DNA from: JBOCEF01 sp050586345
GTDB lineage: Bacteria > Pseudomonadota > Alphaproteobacteria > Rhodobacterales > Rhodobacteraceae
Assembly (NCBI RefSeq): GCF_050586345.1
Contig: NZ_JBOCEF010000017.1
Location: 1 to 64,000, forward strand
Direction of reading: 5' to 3'
DNA: 64,000 nt
Shown here piece by piece: positions 1 through 9,050 of this stretch (position 1 is the stretch's first letter; each line of letters opens with the position of its first letter). Position numbers and translations under genes: made by a program. The notes beneath the pieces are model-generated. The model saw nothing but the letters and a program-made list of their open reading frames with translations. It was not told where the DNA came from and ran no database searches.

Positions 1-76
1 GGTTGACGGTGGAGCGGCGGAACCGCAGCACATAGGTGGTGGAGAAGGAGGATTGCGCCTCCACCACCGCGATGGC
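1..76. other. window edge, no supported gene
   Basis: The first 76 bases contain an inverted repeat: 35-44 pairs perfectly with 59-68 around a 14-base loop. An open minus-strand frame crosses the window edge, but it has no recognisable family motif and no visible start before the homopolymer tract. I therefore do not call a gene. In related genomes an aminopeptidase gene is often divergent from lptF, but nothing visible here confirms that. Confidence 0.3.
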
Positions 77-135
<59 letters not shown>

Positions 136-148
136 CCCCCGCCTCTCC

Positions 149-330
149 GACGCGCCCCCGCGCGGCGATGCCTGCGCGCGCCCCCGCGCGACGTTTGCTG
201 CACGCGCGCCCGCGCGACGTTTGATCCGCGCGCCCCCGCGCGACGTTTGATGCGCGCGCCCCCGCGCGACGTTTGATGCGCGCGCCCCCGCGCGACGGGA
301 CTTGCGCCCGCCCCCCGCGACGTAGATGTT
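149..330. repeat. 26-bp tandem repeat (about 7 copies)
   Basis: Seven consecutive 26-bp units can be aligned at 149, 175, 201, 227, 253, 279 and 305. Each has a GC-rich block of cgcgcgcccccgcgcgacg type followed by a tttgatg-like end. The units at 227 and 253 are identical; the outer ones are degenerate. There are no unique spacers, so this is a minisatellite and not a CRISPR array. The last unit contains the alternative lptF start codon at 326. Confidence 0.9.
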
Positions 331-337
331 GCGCGCC

Positions 338-1498
338 ATGAACGGAGCCGTCGGACGCTACATCATCGGCCAGATGCTTGGCCCATTCGGACTGTTCAGC
401 CTGATCTTCCTCGGGGTGGTCTGGCTGACGCAGTCCCTGCGCGTGATCGACACCGTGGTCAACAACGGCCAGTCCGCCCTCGTCTTCGCCGAATTCACCG
501 CGCTGCTGCTGCCCACGGTGATGTCGATGATCCTGCCCGTGGCCGGATTCGCCGCCTCGCTCTACGCGCTCAACCGCATGTTCATGGATTCGGAGATCGT
601 GGTGCTGATGGCCGCGGGGATGAGCCGCGTGCGCCTCGCCCTGCCCGTCGCGGGCTTCGGGCTGATGGTCGCCCTCGCCATGTCCGCCGTCACCCTCTAC
701 CTGATGCCCACCTCGGCGCGGGAGATGCGCGACCGCATCGCCGAGGTGAACACCGACCTCGCCAACGCCCTGATCCGGGAGGGGGAGTTTATCCACCCCG
801 CGGGCCAGGTCACCGTCTTCATCCGCGCCACCTCGGATGACGGGCAGATGGCGGGGCTGTTCGTGCAGGACGACCGCGACGCGGATGCGCGCGTCACCTA
901 CACCGCCCGCCGCGCCGCCATGGTGCGCACGGAGGACGGCCCGCGCCTCGTGATGTTCGACGGCGCCGCGCAGCGGGTCGACCCCTCGACCAAGGAGCTC
1001 TCGACGCTCAGCTTCGAGAAGCTGGTCTACGACCTCTCCTCGCTGGTCGACAGCTCGGGCGAGCGGCAGCGCAAGCCCTCCGAGCATTATGCCTGGGAGC
1101 TGGTGACCCCCTCGGAAGAGGTGCTCCAGGGCCGCCCGCCGGGCAAGTTCGTGGCCGAGGGGCACGAGCAGATCTCGGCCCCCCTCTATGCCGTCACCCT
1201 GCCGCTGATCGCCCTCGCGGCGCTGCTGGCGCCGGGCTTCCGGCGGCGCGGCTACGGCAAGCGGATCGCCGCGGGGATCGCTCTGGCCGCGCTGTGCCGG
1301 GTCGCGGGCGTCGCGTGCAAATCCATGGTCTCGGGCGCGCCCGAGCTGTGGCCGAGCATGTACCTGCCGCCGATCCTCGGGGCGCTGCTGGCGCTCTGGG
1401 CGCTCTGGGCCGGGCTGCCGCGCCTGTCGCGACCGGTCCCGCCCGCATCCCTGCCGCCGGCGGCGACATCCACGGCGAAACCGGGGGCGGCGGAATGA
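338..1498 (+). CDS. lptF: LPS export ABC transporter permease LptF
   Basis: Inner-membrane permease of the LptB2FG complex, which extracts lipopolysaccharide from the inner membrane and passes it to the periplasmic bridge. The protein (about 386 aa) has the family layout: N-terminal membrane segments near residues 10-120 starting at GRYIIGQMLGPFG, a long periplasmic beta-rich region, then C-terminal membrane segments near 285-365. The start at 338 places the first helix as in other LptF proteins. An in-frame ATG at 326 lies inside the 26-bp repeat, and no clear ribosome binding site decides between them. The stop overlaps the lptG start by 4 bp (ATGA), so the two are translationally coupled. 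Confidence 0.93.
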   Translation: MNGAVGRYIIGQMLGPFGLFSLIFLGVVWLTQSLRVIDTVVNNGQSALVFAEFTALLLPTVMSMILPVAGFAASLYALNRMFMDSEIVVLMAAGMSRVRLALPVAGFGLMVALAMSAVTLYLMPTSAREMRDRIAEVNTDLANALIREGEFIHPAGQVTVFIRATSDDGQMAGLFVQDDRDADARVTYTARRAAMVRTEDGPRLVMFDGAAQRVDPSTKELSTLSFEKLVYDLSSLVDSSGERQRKPSEHYAWELVTPSEEVLQGRPPGKFVAEGHEQISAPLYAVTLPLIALAALLAPGFRRRGYGKRIAAGIALAALCRVAGVACKSMVSGAPELWPSMYLPPILGALLALWALWAGLPRLSRPVPPASLPPAATSTAKPGAAE

Positions 1499-2697
1499 TC
1501 GGCATCCTTTCGACCTATGTCGCCAAGCGGTTCCTGAGCACCTTCTTCTCGGCCTTCGTGGTGGTGTTCCTGATCGTGATGCTGGTGGACAGCGTCGAGC
1601 TTCTGCGCGCCGCGGCCAATGCGGACGCGGGCGCGCAGGAGGTGCTGTGGCTGGCGCTGCTGCACGCGCCCTCGCTGCTGCTGACGATCCTGCCCTTCCT
1701 CGCGCTGCTGGCGGCGATGGCGAGCTTCGCGCGGCTGGCGCGGTCGTCGGAACTGGTGGTGACCCGGGCCGCGGGCGTCTCCGTCTGGCGGCTGATCGCG
1801 CCGACGCTGGTCGCGGCGGCGATCCTGGGGGCGCTGGCCTTCACCGTCTACAACCCCGTCGCCTCGGCCACCCTGCAGCGGTACGAGACGCTGCGCGCGC
1901 GCTGGTTCTCGGGCGAGGACAGCCTGCTCTCGGTCTCCTCCAACGGGCTGTGGCTGCGCGAGGGGGACGGCGCCGGGCAGGCGGTGATCCGCGCCAAGCG
2001 CGCCGGGTCCGAGGGGCAGCAGCTCTGGGACGTCTCGGTGTTCCGCTTCGACGGCGACGACCGGCTGATCTCCCGGATCGAGGCGGGGCGCGCGGTGCTC
2101 GAGGACGGCGCGTGGCGGCTGCACCAGGTGCGGTCCTGGACCTTCGACGACGCGGCCCCGGCGCCGGGCGGCGGCCTGTCCGGCGAGGCGGGGGGCGACG
2201 CGGGGGGAGACGCGGGGGGAGACGCGGAAGGCGGCGACCTCGAGGCGCAGCGCGACGCGGGCCCGCCGCCCGAGACCCAGGTCGACACCCTGACCCTGCC
2301 GACGCGCCTGACCCGCGACCGCATCGTCGAAAGCTTCGCCGCGCCCGAGACGATCAGCTTCTGGAAGCTGCGCGGCTTCATCGACAACATGGAAGCCTCG
2401 GGCTTCTCGGCCGCGCGCCACCGGATGCACTGGCAAAGCCAGCTCTCCACGCCGCTGCTGCTCTCGGCCATGGTGCTGATCGGGGCCGCCTTCTCGATGC
2501 GCCACGTGCGCTTCGGGGGCCTGGGGCTGATGGCGCTCGGGGCGGTGGCGACGGGGCTGGGCTATTTCGTGCTCGCCAATGTCGCCCAGGCCTTCGGCGC
2601 GCAGGGCTCGATCCCCGCGCCCTTCGCCGCCTGGGGGCCGCCTGCGGCGATGTCGTTGCTCGCCATAGGCTTGCTGCTGCATCTCGAGGACGGCTAA
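1495..2697 (+). CDS. lptG: LPS export ABC transporter permease LptG
   Basis: Partner permease of LptF in the LptB2FG lipopolysaccharide exporter. The ATG at 1495 overlaps the lptF stop, giving a 400-aa protein. N-terminal membrane helices (YVAKRFLSTFFSAFVVVFLI), a central periplasmic domain and C-terminal helices ending near GLLLHLEDG match the family. The periplasmic domain carries an unusual low-complexity segment around residues 225-255, made of GGD-A repeats encoded by a 12-bp tandem repeat at 2197-2232. This probably forms a flexible loop. Transcription likely continues into lptD about 100 bp downstream. Confidence 0.93.
   Translation: MIGILSTYVAKRFLSTFFSAFVVVFLIVMLVDSVELLRAAANADAGAQEVLWLALLHAPSLLLTILPFLALLAAMASFARLARSSELVVTRAAGVSVWRLIAPTLVAAAILGALAFTVYNPVASATLQRYETLRARWFSGEDSLLSVSSNGLWLREGDGAGQAVIRAKRAGSEGQQLWDVSVFRFDGDDRLISRIEAGRAVLEDGAWRLHQVRSWTFDDAAPAPGGGLSGEAGGDAGGDAGGDAEGGDLEAQRDAGPPPETQVDTLTLPTRLTRDRIVESFAAPETISFWKLRGFIDNMEASGFSAARHRMHWQSQLSTPLLLSAMVLIGAAFSMRHVRFGGLGLMALGAVATGLGYFVLANVAQAFGAQGSIPAPFAAWGPPAAMSLLAIGLLLHLEDG
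2197..2232 (+). repeat. 12-bp in-frame tandem repeat in lptG
   Basis: Three units of gacgcgggggga type occur at 2197, 2209 and 2221, the last degenerate. The unit is a multiple of three, so it adds GGDA-type residues without shifting the frame of lptG. Confidence 0.85.
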
Positions 2698-2803
2698 ACA
2701 CGTCGAACGCCCCCCGCGCGCCGGGGACGCCCGCCCTTGCCTGCGCCGCCCGGCGCGCCCGCCTGCCGCGCCGCCGCGCGCCGAACACCGGAGAGCCCGA
2801 CGC

Positions 2804-5086
2804 GTGACGCCGAAAGCCGATCCCCGCCGCGCCGCATCCCCGTTCGCGCTGCTGGCCCCCGCCGCGCTGGCCGCGCTGCTTGCGCCCGCCGCCCTCGCCG
2901 AGCCGCCCGAGGCCGAGGCCGACCCGTTCCGGCGCGCCGAGCTGGCGCAGGACTTCTCGCAGCCCGTCGCGCTGGTGGCCGACCGGGTCAGCTTCGACAA
3001 CGCGGCCGGGCTGCTGGTGGCCGAGGGCGCGGTCGAGATCTACCAGGGCGACCGGACCCTGACCGCCGACCGCATCACCTACAACACCGAGACGGGCCGC
3101 ATCGAGGCGGCGGGCGAGATCACCCTGCGCACGCCTGAGGGGGTCACGCTGGTGGCCGATTTCGCCGAGCTCGACGACCGCCTCCAGGACGCGGTGATCG
3201 AGAGCGCGCGGATGCAGCTTCCCGGGGATGCGCGCTTCGCCGCCGCCCGCGCGCAGCGGGTCGAGGGGCGCTACAACGTGCTCGACCGCGCGGTGTTCAG
3301 CCCCTGCCGGGTCTGCGCCGCCGACCCGGTCCCGCTCTGGCGCATCCGCGCCCGGCGCATCGTGCATGACGAGCAGGACAAGGTGGTCCATTACGAGGAC
3401 GCCACCTTCGACATCATGGGCGTCTCGGTCGCCTGGCTTCCCTATTTCCGCCATCCCGACCCGTCGGTGGACCGCGCCTCGGGCGTGCTGTTCCCGCGCT
3501 ACCTGCGCGGCTCGGCCTTCGGGCACGCGGTCAAGCTGCCGGTCCACCTGGTGCTGGACGACGCCTCGGACCTGACGCTGACCCCCTTCGTGACGGAAAA
3601 GGACGGCGCCATCCTCGAGGGCGAGTACCGCCGCACCTTCGCGCGCGGGGCGCTGACCTTCGGCGGCTCGGTCGGGCACAACGACTATGACGGCGACGCG
3701 CGGCTGCGCGGCCATGTCGACGCCGCCGGGCTGTGGGAGATCGGCGACGGCATCGGGCTGACGGGCTGGGAGACGGGGTTCGACCTCGAGCTCGCCAGCG
3801 ACGACGCCTACCTGCGCCGCTACGACCTCTCCGAGATCGACCGGCTGACCTCCGAGCTCTTCGTGCGCCAGTCGGATGACCGCGGCTGGATGGAACTGTC
3901 GGCGGTGCGCTTCCAGTCGCTGCGCGAGGACGAGCCGATCGGCGCGATCCCGCTGGTGCTGCCGAGCTTCGAGGGCGGGCGGCGGCTGTTCGACGATCTC
4001 GGGGGCGGCACGCTCGACCTCTCGGTCGCGGGCTACGGGCTCAAGCGGTCCGGCGGGCAGGACGCGGCGCATCTCGGCGCCCGGCTCGACTGGGAACGGG
4101 GCATGACCCTCGACTGGGGGCTGGAGCTGCGCGCCTACGGCCAGCTGCAGGGCGACGCCTGGAGCGTGGCGGACCCGGATCCGGGCGTGGACCAGACCGC
4201 GGGCCGGGTGCATCCGCAGGCCGCCGTCGAGGCGCGCTTCCCGGTGTTCCGCCGCGACGTGACCGGGCCGCTGGCCGGGGCGATGGGCGGCGGGGCGACC
4301 CACGTGCTGACCCCGATCGTGCAGCTGGTGGCGGCGCCCAACCGCTCGGCCATCGGCGCCGGGTCCCCGAACGAGGACAGCCAGATCGTCGAGTTCGACG
4401 AGACCTCGCTCTTCGCCCTCGGCCGCCACGCGGGCTGGGACGGGGTCGAGGAAGGCTTCCGCGCCAATATCGGCCTGCGCTACGCGCTGACCGGCGATGA
4501 CGGGACCCGCTTCGACGCCGCGGTCGGCCAGGTGCAGCGCATCGCCGCCTCGGACGCGTTCGGCGCGGGCTCGGGCCTCGACGGGTCCGAATCCGACTAC
4601 GTGGGCGGCTGGTCGGTGGAGGCGCCCGGCATCGGCCGCCTCGCGCATCGGCTCCGCCTCGACCAGTCCTTCGAGATCGAGCGCAACGAGGTCTATGCCG
4701 AGCTGGACTGGGACGCGGTGACCCTGACCGGCTCCTATGTCTACCTGTCGCCCACCGCGGCCTCGGGCGAGGAACGCCACGAGGCGGCGATGGAGGGCTG
4801 GTACCAGTTCACCGACCAGTGGGCGGTGGGCGCGCAGTTCCGCCGCGACCTCGCGACCGAGCGCTGGGTGCGCACCGAGGGGGCGATCCGCTTCTCGAAC
4901 GAGTGCGCGGACCTTGAATTCCACGCCGGGCGGCGCTTCACCAGCACCGCCGACGCGCCCGCCTCGACCTATGCAGGCCTGCGGATCCGGCTGCGGGCGC
5001 TGGGCGGCGACGTGGGCGGGCGCGGCGCGAAACCGTCCGACGCCTGCACGCCCGAGGGCCTCGAGGCGCGGGTGCAGGAACGCTGA
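2804..5086 (+). CDS. lptD: LPS assembly outer-membrane protein LptD
   Basis: Outer-membrane beta-barrel that inserts lipopolysaccharide into the outer leaflet together with LptE. The 760-aa protein begins at a GTG with a hydrophobic, Ala-rich signal peptide cleaved near ALAEP. The OstA/LptA-like domain follows at residues about 50-160 (VALVADRVSFDN, EGAVEIYQGDRTLTADRITY). The LptD barrel fills the rest, including the conserved stretch MGVSVAWLPYFRHPDPSVDR near residues 203-222. It sits between lptG and surA, the standard alphaproteobacterial order. About 100 bp separates it from lptG, and no terminator is evident. Confidence 0.93.
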   Translation: MTPKADPRRAASPFALLAPAALAALLAPAALAEPPEAEADPFRRAELAQDFSQPVALVADRVSFDNAAGLLVAEGAVEIYQGDRTLTADRITYNTETGRIEAAGEITLRTPEGVTLVADFAELDDRLQDAVIESARMQLPGDARFAAARAQRVEGRYNVLDRAVFSPCRVCAADPVPLWRIRARRIVHDEQDKVVHYEDATFDIMGVSVAWLPYFRHPDPSVDRASGVLFPRYLRGSAFGHAVKLPVHLVLDDASDLTLTPFVTEKDGAILEGEYRRTFARGALTFGGSVGHNDYDGDARLRGHVDAAGLWEIGDGIGLTGWETGFDLELASDDAYLRRYDLSEIDRLTSELFVRQSDDRGWMELSAVRFQSLREDEPIGAIPLVLPSFEGGRRLFDDLGGGTLDLSVAGYGLKRSGGQDAAHLGARLDWERGMTLDWGLELRAYGQLQGDAWSVADPDPGVDQTAGRVHPQAAVEARFPVFRRDVTGPLAGAMGGGATHVLTPIVQLVAAPNRSAIGAGSPNEDSQIVEFDETSLFALGRHAGWDGVEEGFRANIGLRYALTGDDGTRFDAAVGQVQRIAASDAFGAGSGLDGSESDYVGGWSVEAPGIGRLAHRLRLDQSFEIERNEVYAELDWDAVTLTGSYVYLSPTAASGEERHEAAMEGWYQFTDQWAVGAQFRRDLATERWVRTEGAIRFSNECADLEFHAGRRFTSTADAPASTYAGLRIRLRALGGDVGGRGAKPSDACTPEGLEARVQER

Positions 5087-5249
5087 GACCCGGCGGGCGC
5101 CGTCGCCGCGGGAACGCGCGCCGCCCGCGCCGTCTCGACGTGATGCGCCGCCCGCGTTAGTGATGGGCGCGAGGCGCGCGCGCGAGAGAGAGAGGCCCCG
5201 ACGGGGCCGCGCGCCCGGGCCGCTGAATTTGCGAAGGACGACGTTCGAC

Positions 5250-6173
5250 ATGACCAACCTGAGGCGCTTCGCCCTGATCCTCGCCGCCGGCGCCGCGCTG
5301 GCCGGGACGCCCGCCATGGGCCAGGCCGGGTCCGGCTTCGCGCCGGCCGCCTTCGTCAACGACCAGGTCGTCACCGCCTATGACGTCGACCAGCGCCGGC
5401 GGCTGCTGACCCTCGCCGCCGGGCGCGAGGTGAGCGCCGAAGACGCCATGACCGCGATGATCGACAGCCGCCTGAAGCGCCGCGCCGCCGAGCAGGCGGG
5501 GGTCGAGGCCGACCGCGAGGGCGTCGAGAACGGCCTCGCGCGCTTCGCCCAGTCGCTCGGGCTCGACGCCGCTGGGCTGCAGGCGCGGATGAAGCAGGCG
5601 GGCGTCTCGCGCGTCGCGCTGCGCGACTATGTCGAGACCGAGGTGATGTGGTCGGGCTTCGTGCGCCGCACCTTCCTGTCCCGCGCCCAGGTGACGGACG
5701 CGCAGCTCGAGGACGAGCTGGCCAATTCCGACCGGCTGGTGAACCGCGCCTATGACCTGAGCGAGATCGCCATCCCCTACGGGGCGGACCGCGAGGCCGC
5801 GCTGGCCGCCGCCGCCGACGCGTCGCGCCAGATCAACGCCGGGGCGGACAGCGCCCCGCTGGCCCGCCGCCTGTCGCGCGCGCCGACCCGCCAGAACGGC
5901 GGCCGCGTGGGCCTGGTGCCCGCCGCCCGCCTGCCCGGGCCGCTGCGCGAGGCGCTGGAGCGCCTCTCGCCCGGCCAGGCCACCCCGCCGCTGGAAATGG
6001 CGCAGGGCGTCGTCGTCCTGGCGCTGCACGACGTGCAGGAGCAGCGCGCCGAGCTGACCCCCGAGCTGCGCGAGCAGGTCCGCGCCCGGATGCTGGAAGA
6101 GCGGCTGACCCGCCTCGCCGACGGGCGGCTGAACGAGCTGCGGGCCGAGGCCTTCGTCGAAAAGGGCCGATGA
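5250..6173 (+). CDS. surA: SurA-type periplasmic peptidyl-prolyl isomerase chaperone
   Basis: Periplasmic chaperone and prolyl isomerase that escorts outer-membrane proteins, including LptD. The ATG at 5250 starts a signal peptide (LRRFALILAAGAALAG, cleaved near AMGQA), giving 307 aa. The SurA N-domain signature AAFVNDQVVTAYDVDQRRR follows. A parvulin-like region lies at about residues 165-265 and includes NGGRVGLVPAARLPGPLREA. The protein is shorter than enterobacterial SurA because only one parvulin domain is apparent, as is common in this order. The stop overlaps the pdxA start by 4 bp. Confidence 0.88.
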   Translation: MTNLRRFALILAAGAALAGTPAMGQAGSGFAPAAFVNDQVVTAYDVDQRRRLLTLAAGREVSAEDAMTAMIDSRLKRRAAEQAGVEADREGVENGLARFAQSLGLDAAGLQARMKQAGVSRVALRDYVETEVMWSGFVRRTFLSRAQVTDAQLEDELANSDRLVNRAYDLSEIAIPYGADREAALAAAADASRQINAGADSAPLARRLSRAPTRQNGGRVGLVPAARLPGPLREALERLSPGQATPPLEMAQGVVVLALHDVQEQRAELTPELREQVRARMLEERLTRLADGRLNELRAEAFVEKGR

Positions 6174-7186
6174 GCGCCGCGCCCGGGCCCGCGCCCGCGC
6201 CGCTGGCGCTCAGCTGCGGCGACCCGGCGGGCGCGGGGGCCGAGATCGCCGCCGCCGCCTGGGACCGCCTGCGCGGCGCCGCGCCCTTCGCCCTGCTGGG
6301 CGACGCCGACTGGATCGGCGCGACCGGCGTGCCCGTCGCCCGCATCGACGCCATCGAGGAGGCGCCCGCCGCGTCCGCCGCGGCGCTTCCGGTCCTGCAC
6401 CGGCCCCTCGCCATTCCCGCCACGCCCGGCATCCCCGCCCCCGAGAACGCCGCCCATATCGTGCAGTCCATCGAGGACGCCGTGGCGCTGGCCCGCGCGG
6501 GCCGCGCCGGGGGCGTCGTGACCCTGCCGATCAACAAGAAGGCGCTGAAGGACGGCTGCGGCTTCGCGCATCCCGGCCATACCGAGTTCCTCGCCGCCCT
6601 CGACGGGCGCGACCGGTCGGTGATGATGCTGATGGGCCCGGCGATGAAGGTCGTCCCCGTCACCATCCACATCGCGCTCCGGGACGTGCCGGACGCGCTG
6701 ACGGGCGCGGAGATCGAGGAGACGGCGCGGCTCCTCCACGCCGCCCTTCGGCGCGATTTCGGCCTTACTGCCCCGCGCATCGCGGTTGCGGGCCTGAACC
6801 CCCATGCCGGCGAAGGCGGGGTGATGGGGCGCGAGGAGATCGAGGTGATCGCCCCCGCCCTGGACCGCCTGCGGGCCGAGGGGATGGAGATCGCCGGGCC
6901 GCTTCCCGCCGACACCATGTTCCACGCCCCCGCGCGGGCGAAATGGGACGCGGCGCTGTGCATGTATCACGACCAGGCGCTGATCCCGATGAAGACGCTC
7001 GATTTCGACCGCGGCGTGAACGCGACCCTGGGGCTGAGCTTCATCCGCACCTCGCCCGACCATGGCACCGCCTATGACATCGCGGGCAAGGGGCTGGCGC
7101 GGCCCGACAGCCTTATTGAGGCGATCCGCGCGGCGCAGGCGATGGCCGCGGCGCGCGCGGCCCATGACGCGAGGACCGGCGCATGA
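6170..7186 (+). CDS. pdxA: 4-hydroxythreonine-4-phosphate dehydrogenase
   Basis: NAD-dependent oxidation and decarboxylation of 4-phosphohydroxy-L-threonine in the DXP-dependent pyridoxal phosphate pathway. At 338 aa it has the usual length. Visible PdxA motifs are LPINKKALKDGCGFAHPGHTE with a metal-binding His, VAGLNPHAGEGGVMGREE, and MYHDQALIPMKTLDF near the C terminus. It overlaps surA upstream and rsmA downstream by 4 bp each, so the three are translationally coupled. This surA-pdxA-rsmA order is widely conserved in Proteobacteria. Confidence 0.95.
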   Translation: MSAAPGPAPAPLALSCGDPAGAGAEIAAAAWDRLRGAAPFALLGDADWIGATGVPVARIDAIEEAPAASAAALPVLHRPLAIPATPGIPAPENAAHIVQSIEDAVALARAGRAGGVVTLPINKKALKDGCGFAHPGHTEFLAALDGRDRSVMMLMGPAMKVVPVTIHIALRDVPDALTGAEIEETARLLHAALRRDFGLTAPRIAVAGLNPHAGEGGVMGREEIEVIAPALDRLRAEGMEIAGPLPADTMFHAPARAKWDAALCMYHDQALIPMKTLDFDRGVNATLGLSFIRTSPDHGTAYDIAGKGLARPDSLIEAIRAAQAMAAARAAHDARTGA

Positions 7187-8076
7187 GCTTCGAGGAAGGC
7201 GATGGCGGGCGCGGCCCGTCCAATGACGGCCTGCCGCCGCTGCGCGAGGTGATCGCGGCGCATGACCTCGCCGCGAAGAAGTCGCTGGGCCAGAACTTCC
7301 TCCTGGACCTGAACCTGACGGGGCGGATCGCGCGCACCGCCGGGTCGCTGGACGATCATGACGTGCTGGAGATCGGGCCGGGCCCCGGGGGCCTGACGCG
7401 GGCGCTGCTGCACGCGGGCGCGCGCAAGGTCACGGCGGTGGAGCGGGATTCGCGCTGTCTCTCGGCGCTGGCGGAGGTGGCGGCGCATTACCCCGGGCGG
7501 CTTGAGGTGCTGGAGGGGGATGCGCTCAAGCTCAACCCGATCCCGGGGCTGCGGCGGCCGCTCAGGATCTGCGCCAACCTGCCCTATAACGTGGGGACGG
7601 AACTGTTCACCCGCTGGCTGACCGACCCGGTCTGGCCCGAGGGGGCGCCCTGCCCCTGGGCCTCCTTGACGCTGATGTTCCAGCGCGAGGTGGCCGAGCG
7701 GATCACGGCGCAGCCGGGCGACAACCACTGGGGGCGGCTCGCGGTTCTGTCGCAATGGCGCAGCACGGCGCGGATCGCGTTCGAGGTCTCGCCCAAGGCG
7801 TTCACGCCGCCGCCCAAGGTCTGGTCGGCCATCGTGCATGTGACGCCGCTCGACGCGCCGCGCTTCCCGGCCGAGGCGAAGGTGCTGTCGCAGATCACCC
7901 AGGCGGCCTTCGGGCAGCGGCGCAAGATGCTGCGCCAGAGCCTCAAGCAGGTGTCGCCCGACCCGATGGCGCTCTGCGCCGCGGCGGGGGTGGAGCCGAC
8001 GGCGCGGCCCGAGACGCTGGACCTCGGCGCGTTCTGCGCGCTGGCGCGGGCGCTGTCGGACCAGCGGGCGTCCTGA
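7183..8076 (+). CDS. rsmA: 16S rRNA dimethyladenosine transferase RsmA/KsgA
   Basis: Dimethylates two adjacent adenosines near the 3' end of 16S rRNA during late 30S assembly. The 297-aa protein shows AAKKSLGQNFLLDLN, the SAM-binding motif LEIGPGPGGLTRALL and the catalytic motif ICANLPYNVGTELF. A slightly extended N terminus precedes the usual start of homology. It overlaps pdxA by 4 bp and is the last gene of the conserved lptF-rsmA run. A small inverted repeat (cacga-aaaa-tcgtg) lies about 30 bp downstream. Confidence 0.95.
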   Translation: MSFEEGDGGRGPSNDGLPPLREVIAAHDLAAKKSLGQNFLLDLNLTGRIARTAGSLDDHDVLEIGPGPGGLTRALLHAGARKVTAVERDSRCLSALAEVAAHYPGRLEVLEGDALKLNPIPGLRRPLRICANLPYNVGTELFTRWLTDPVWPEGAPCPWASLTLMFQREVAERITAQPGDNHWGRLAVLSQWRSTARIAFEVSPKAFTPPPKVWSAIVHVTPLDAPRFPAEAKVLSQITQAAFGQRRKMLRQSLKQVSPDPMALCAAAGVEPTARPETLDLGAFCALARALSDQRAS

Positions 8077-8180
8077 GGCGCGGGGACGGCGCGGGGCGAC
8101 GATTCACGAAAAATCGTGCGCGAAGCGGAAACGCTGCTAGGATTCCGGTCATTGCGTTGAAGCTGATCGGAGATAACGGC

Positions 8181-8774
8181 ATGACTTTCGGGAGGATGCG
8201 CGCCCTGGGCGCGATCGGCGCCGCGCTGTGCGCGCTTGGCGCGGGGACGGCCCTTGCCGATGACGGCCCGGGCCCGTGCAGCGCGGTGGACCAGGTCGGC
8301 GCCTGGCAGGTCCGCGTGGTCGAGGGCGCGGCGGGCGGGTCGATCCTGCTCTCGCGCCAGGAGGCCGGCGCGGCGGTGGAGTTCCGGCGCGACGCGGCGG
8401 GCGGGCTGGGCGATTCCGTGGTGCTGCTGGCGACCGGGGACCACAAGCTGGAGCCGGGCGCGGATGCGGGCTACCGGCTGGTGGTCGATATCGACGGCGC
8501 GCCGCTGGTGGCGACGGGCGCGATGCCCGAGGGCGCGCGGGTCTACCCGGCGCTGATCGCGCTGCCGCCGCAGGACGGGATCAAGCTCTTGAACGGGTTC
8601 CGCGCGGGGGATCGCATGAAGTTCACCGCGCAGACCACCGGGCCGGGCGGCTCGGTCCGCGACGTGGTGGCGAAACAGAGCCTCGACCTTGCCGGAAGCG
8701 CCGCGGCGCTGCGGGCGGGCCAGGCGCGCAGCCAGCAGCTGGTGGCCGGGCGGCGCAAGGGCGGCTGCCCCTGA
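8181..8774 (+). CDS. hypothetical secreted protein
   Basis: A 197-aa protein starting at ATG 8181 with a good ribosome binding site (cggag, 8 bases upstream). The N terminus is a typical Sec signal peptide (alternating Ala/Gly/Leu, cleavage near ALADD). The mature part is beta-rich in appearance with no catalytic motif I recognise. The weak invasion-associated-locus-B flavour (short secreted protein with one early Cys and one C-terminal Cys) is not enough to assign a family. The gene stands alone between rsmA and a likely terminator at 8961-8994. Confidence 0.65.
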   Translation: MTFGRMRALGAIGAALCALGAGTALADDGPGPCSAVDQVGAWQVRVVEGAAGGSILLSRQEAGAAVEFRRDAAGGLGDSVVLLATGDHKLEPGADAGYRLVVDIDGAPLVATGAMPEGARVYPALIALPPQDGIKLLNGFRAGDRMKFTAQTTGPGGSVRDVVAKQSLDLAGSAAALRAGQARSQQLVAGRRKGGCP

Positions 8775-8960
8775 GGCCATCCCGCGGGCGGCCGCCCCGC
8801 GCCGTCCCCGCCCCGCGCTGACAGGAGCGAGGGGGAGGACGGCCGGGCTCGGGGGGCGTGAAGCCCCCGCTCGCCCGACCGCGCCGCGCGGGGCGCGGCG
8901 GGCGCGCCGCGGCAGAATTGCGGGCCGGGGGGGCTGCACGCCGCGACCGGCTGAGGCGAG

Positions 8961-8994
8961 AACCGCCGCGCCCGGGATCCCGGGCGCGGCGGTT
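8961..8994. terminator. bidirectional rho-independent terminator
   Basis: A perfect 16-bp inverted repeat (8961-8976 with 8979-8994, 2-base loop) is followed on the plus strand by gtcttt. It lies between the convergent 8181-8774 gene and the DUF4167 gene, so it could serve both. Confidence 0.7.
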
Positions 8995-9050
8995 GTCTTT
9001 CATCCGGCGGCGCCGTGCAGGGGCGATGCCTGCCCCGGGGCGCGCCGCGA

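Noticed and set aside
1..76. partial minus-strand gene at the left edge (for example pepA)
   Set aside because: Only about 24 codons are visible, with no aminopeptidase motif and no identifiable start, so it cannot be supported.
149..330. possible CRISPR array
   Set aside because: The 26-bp repeats are head-to-tail without unique spacers and no cas gene is nearby.
2378..5374. 998-residue open frame on the minus strand opposite lptD
   Set aside because: It is antisense to a clear LptD, Arg/Ala/Gly-rich and without family motifs. High GC removes stop codons from this frame.
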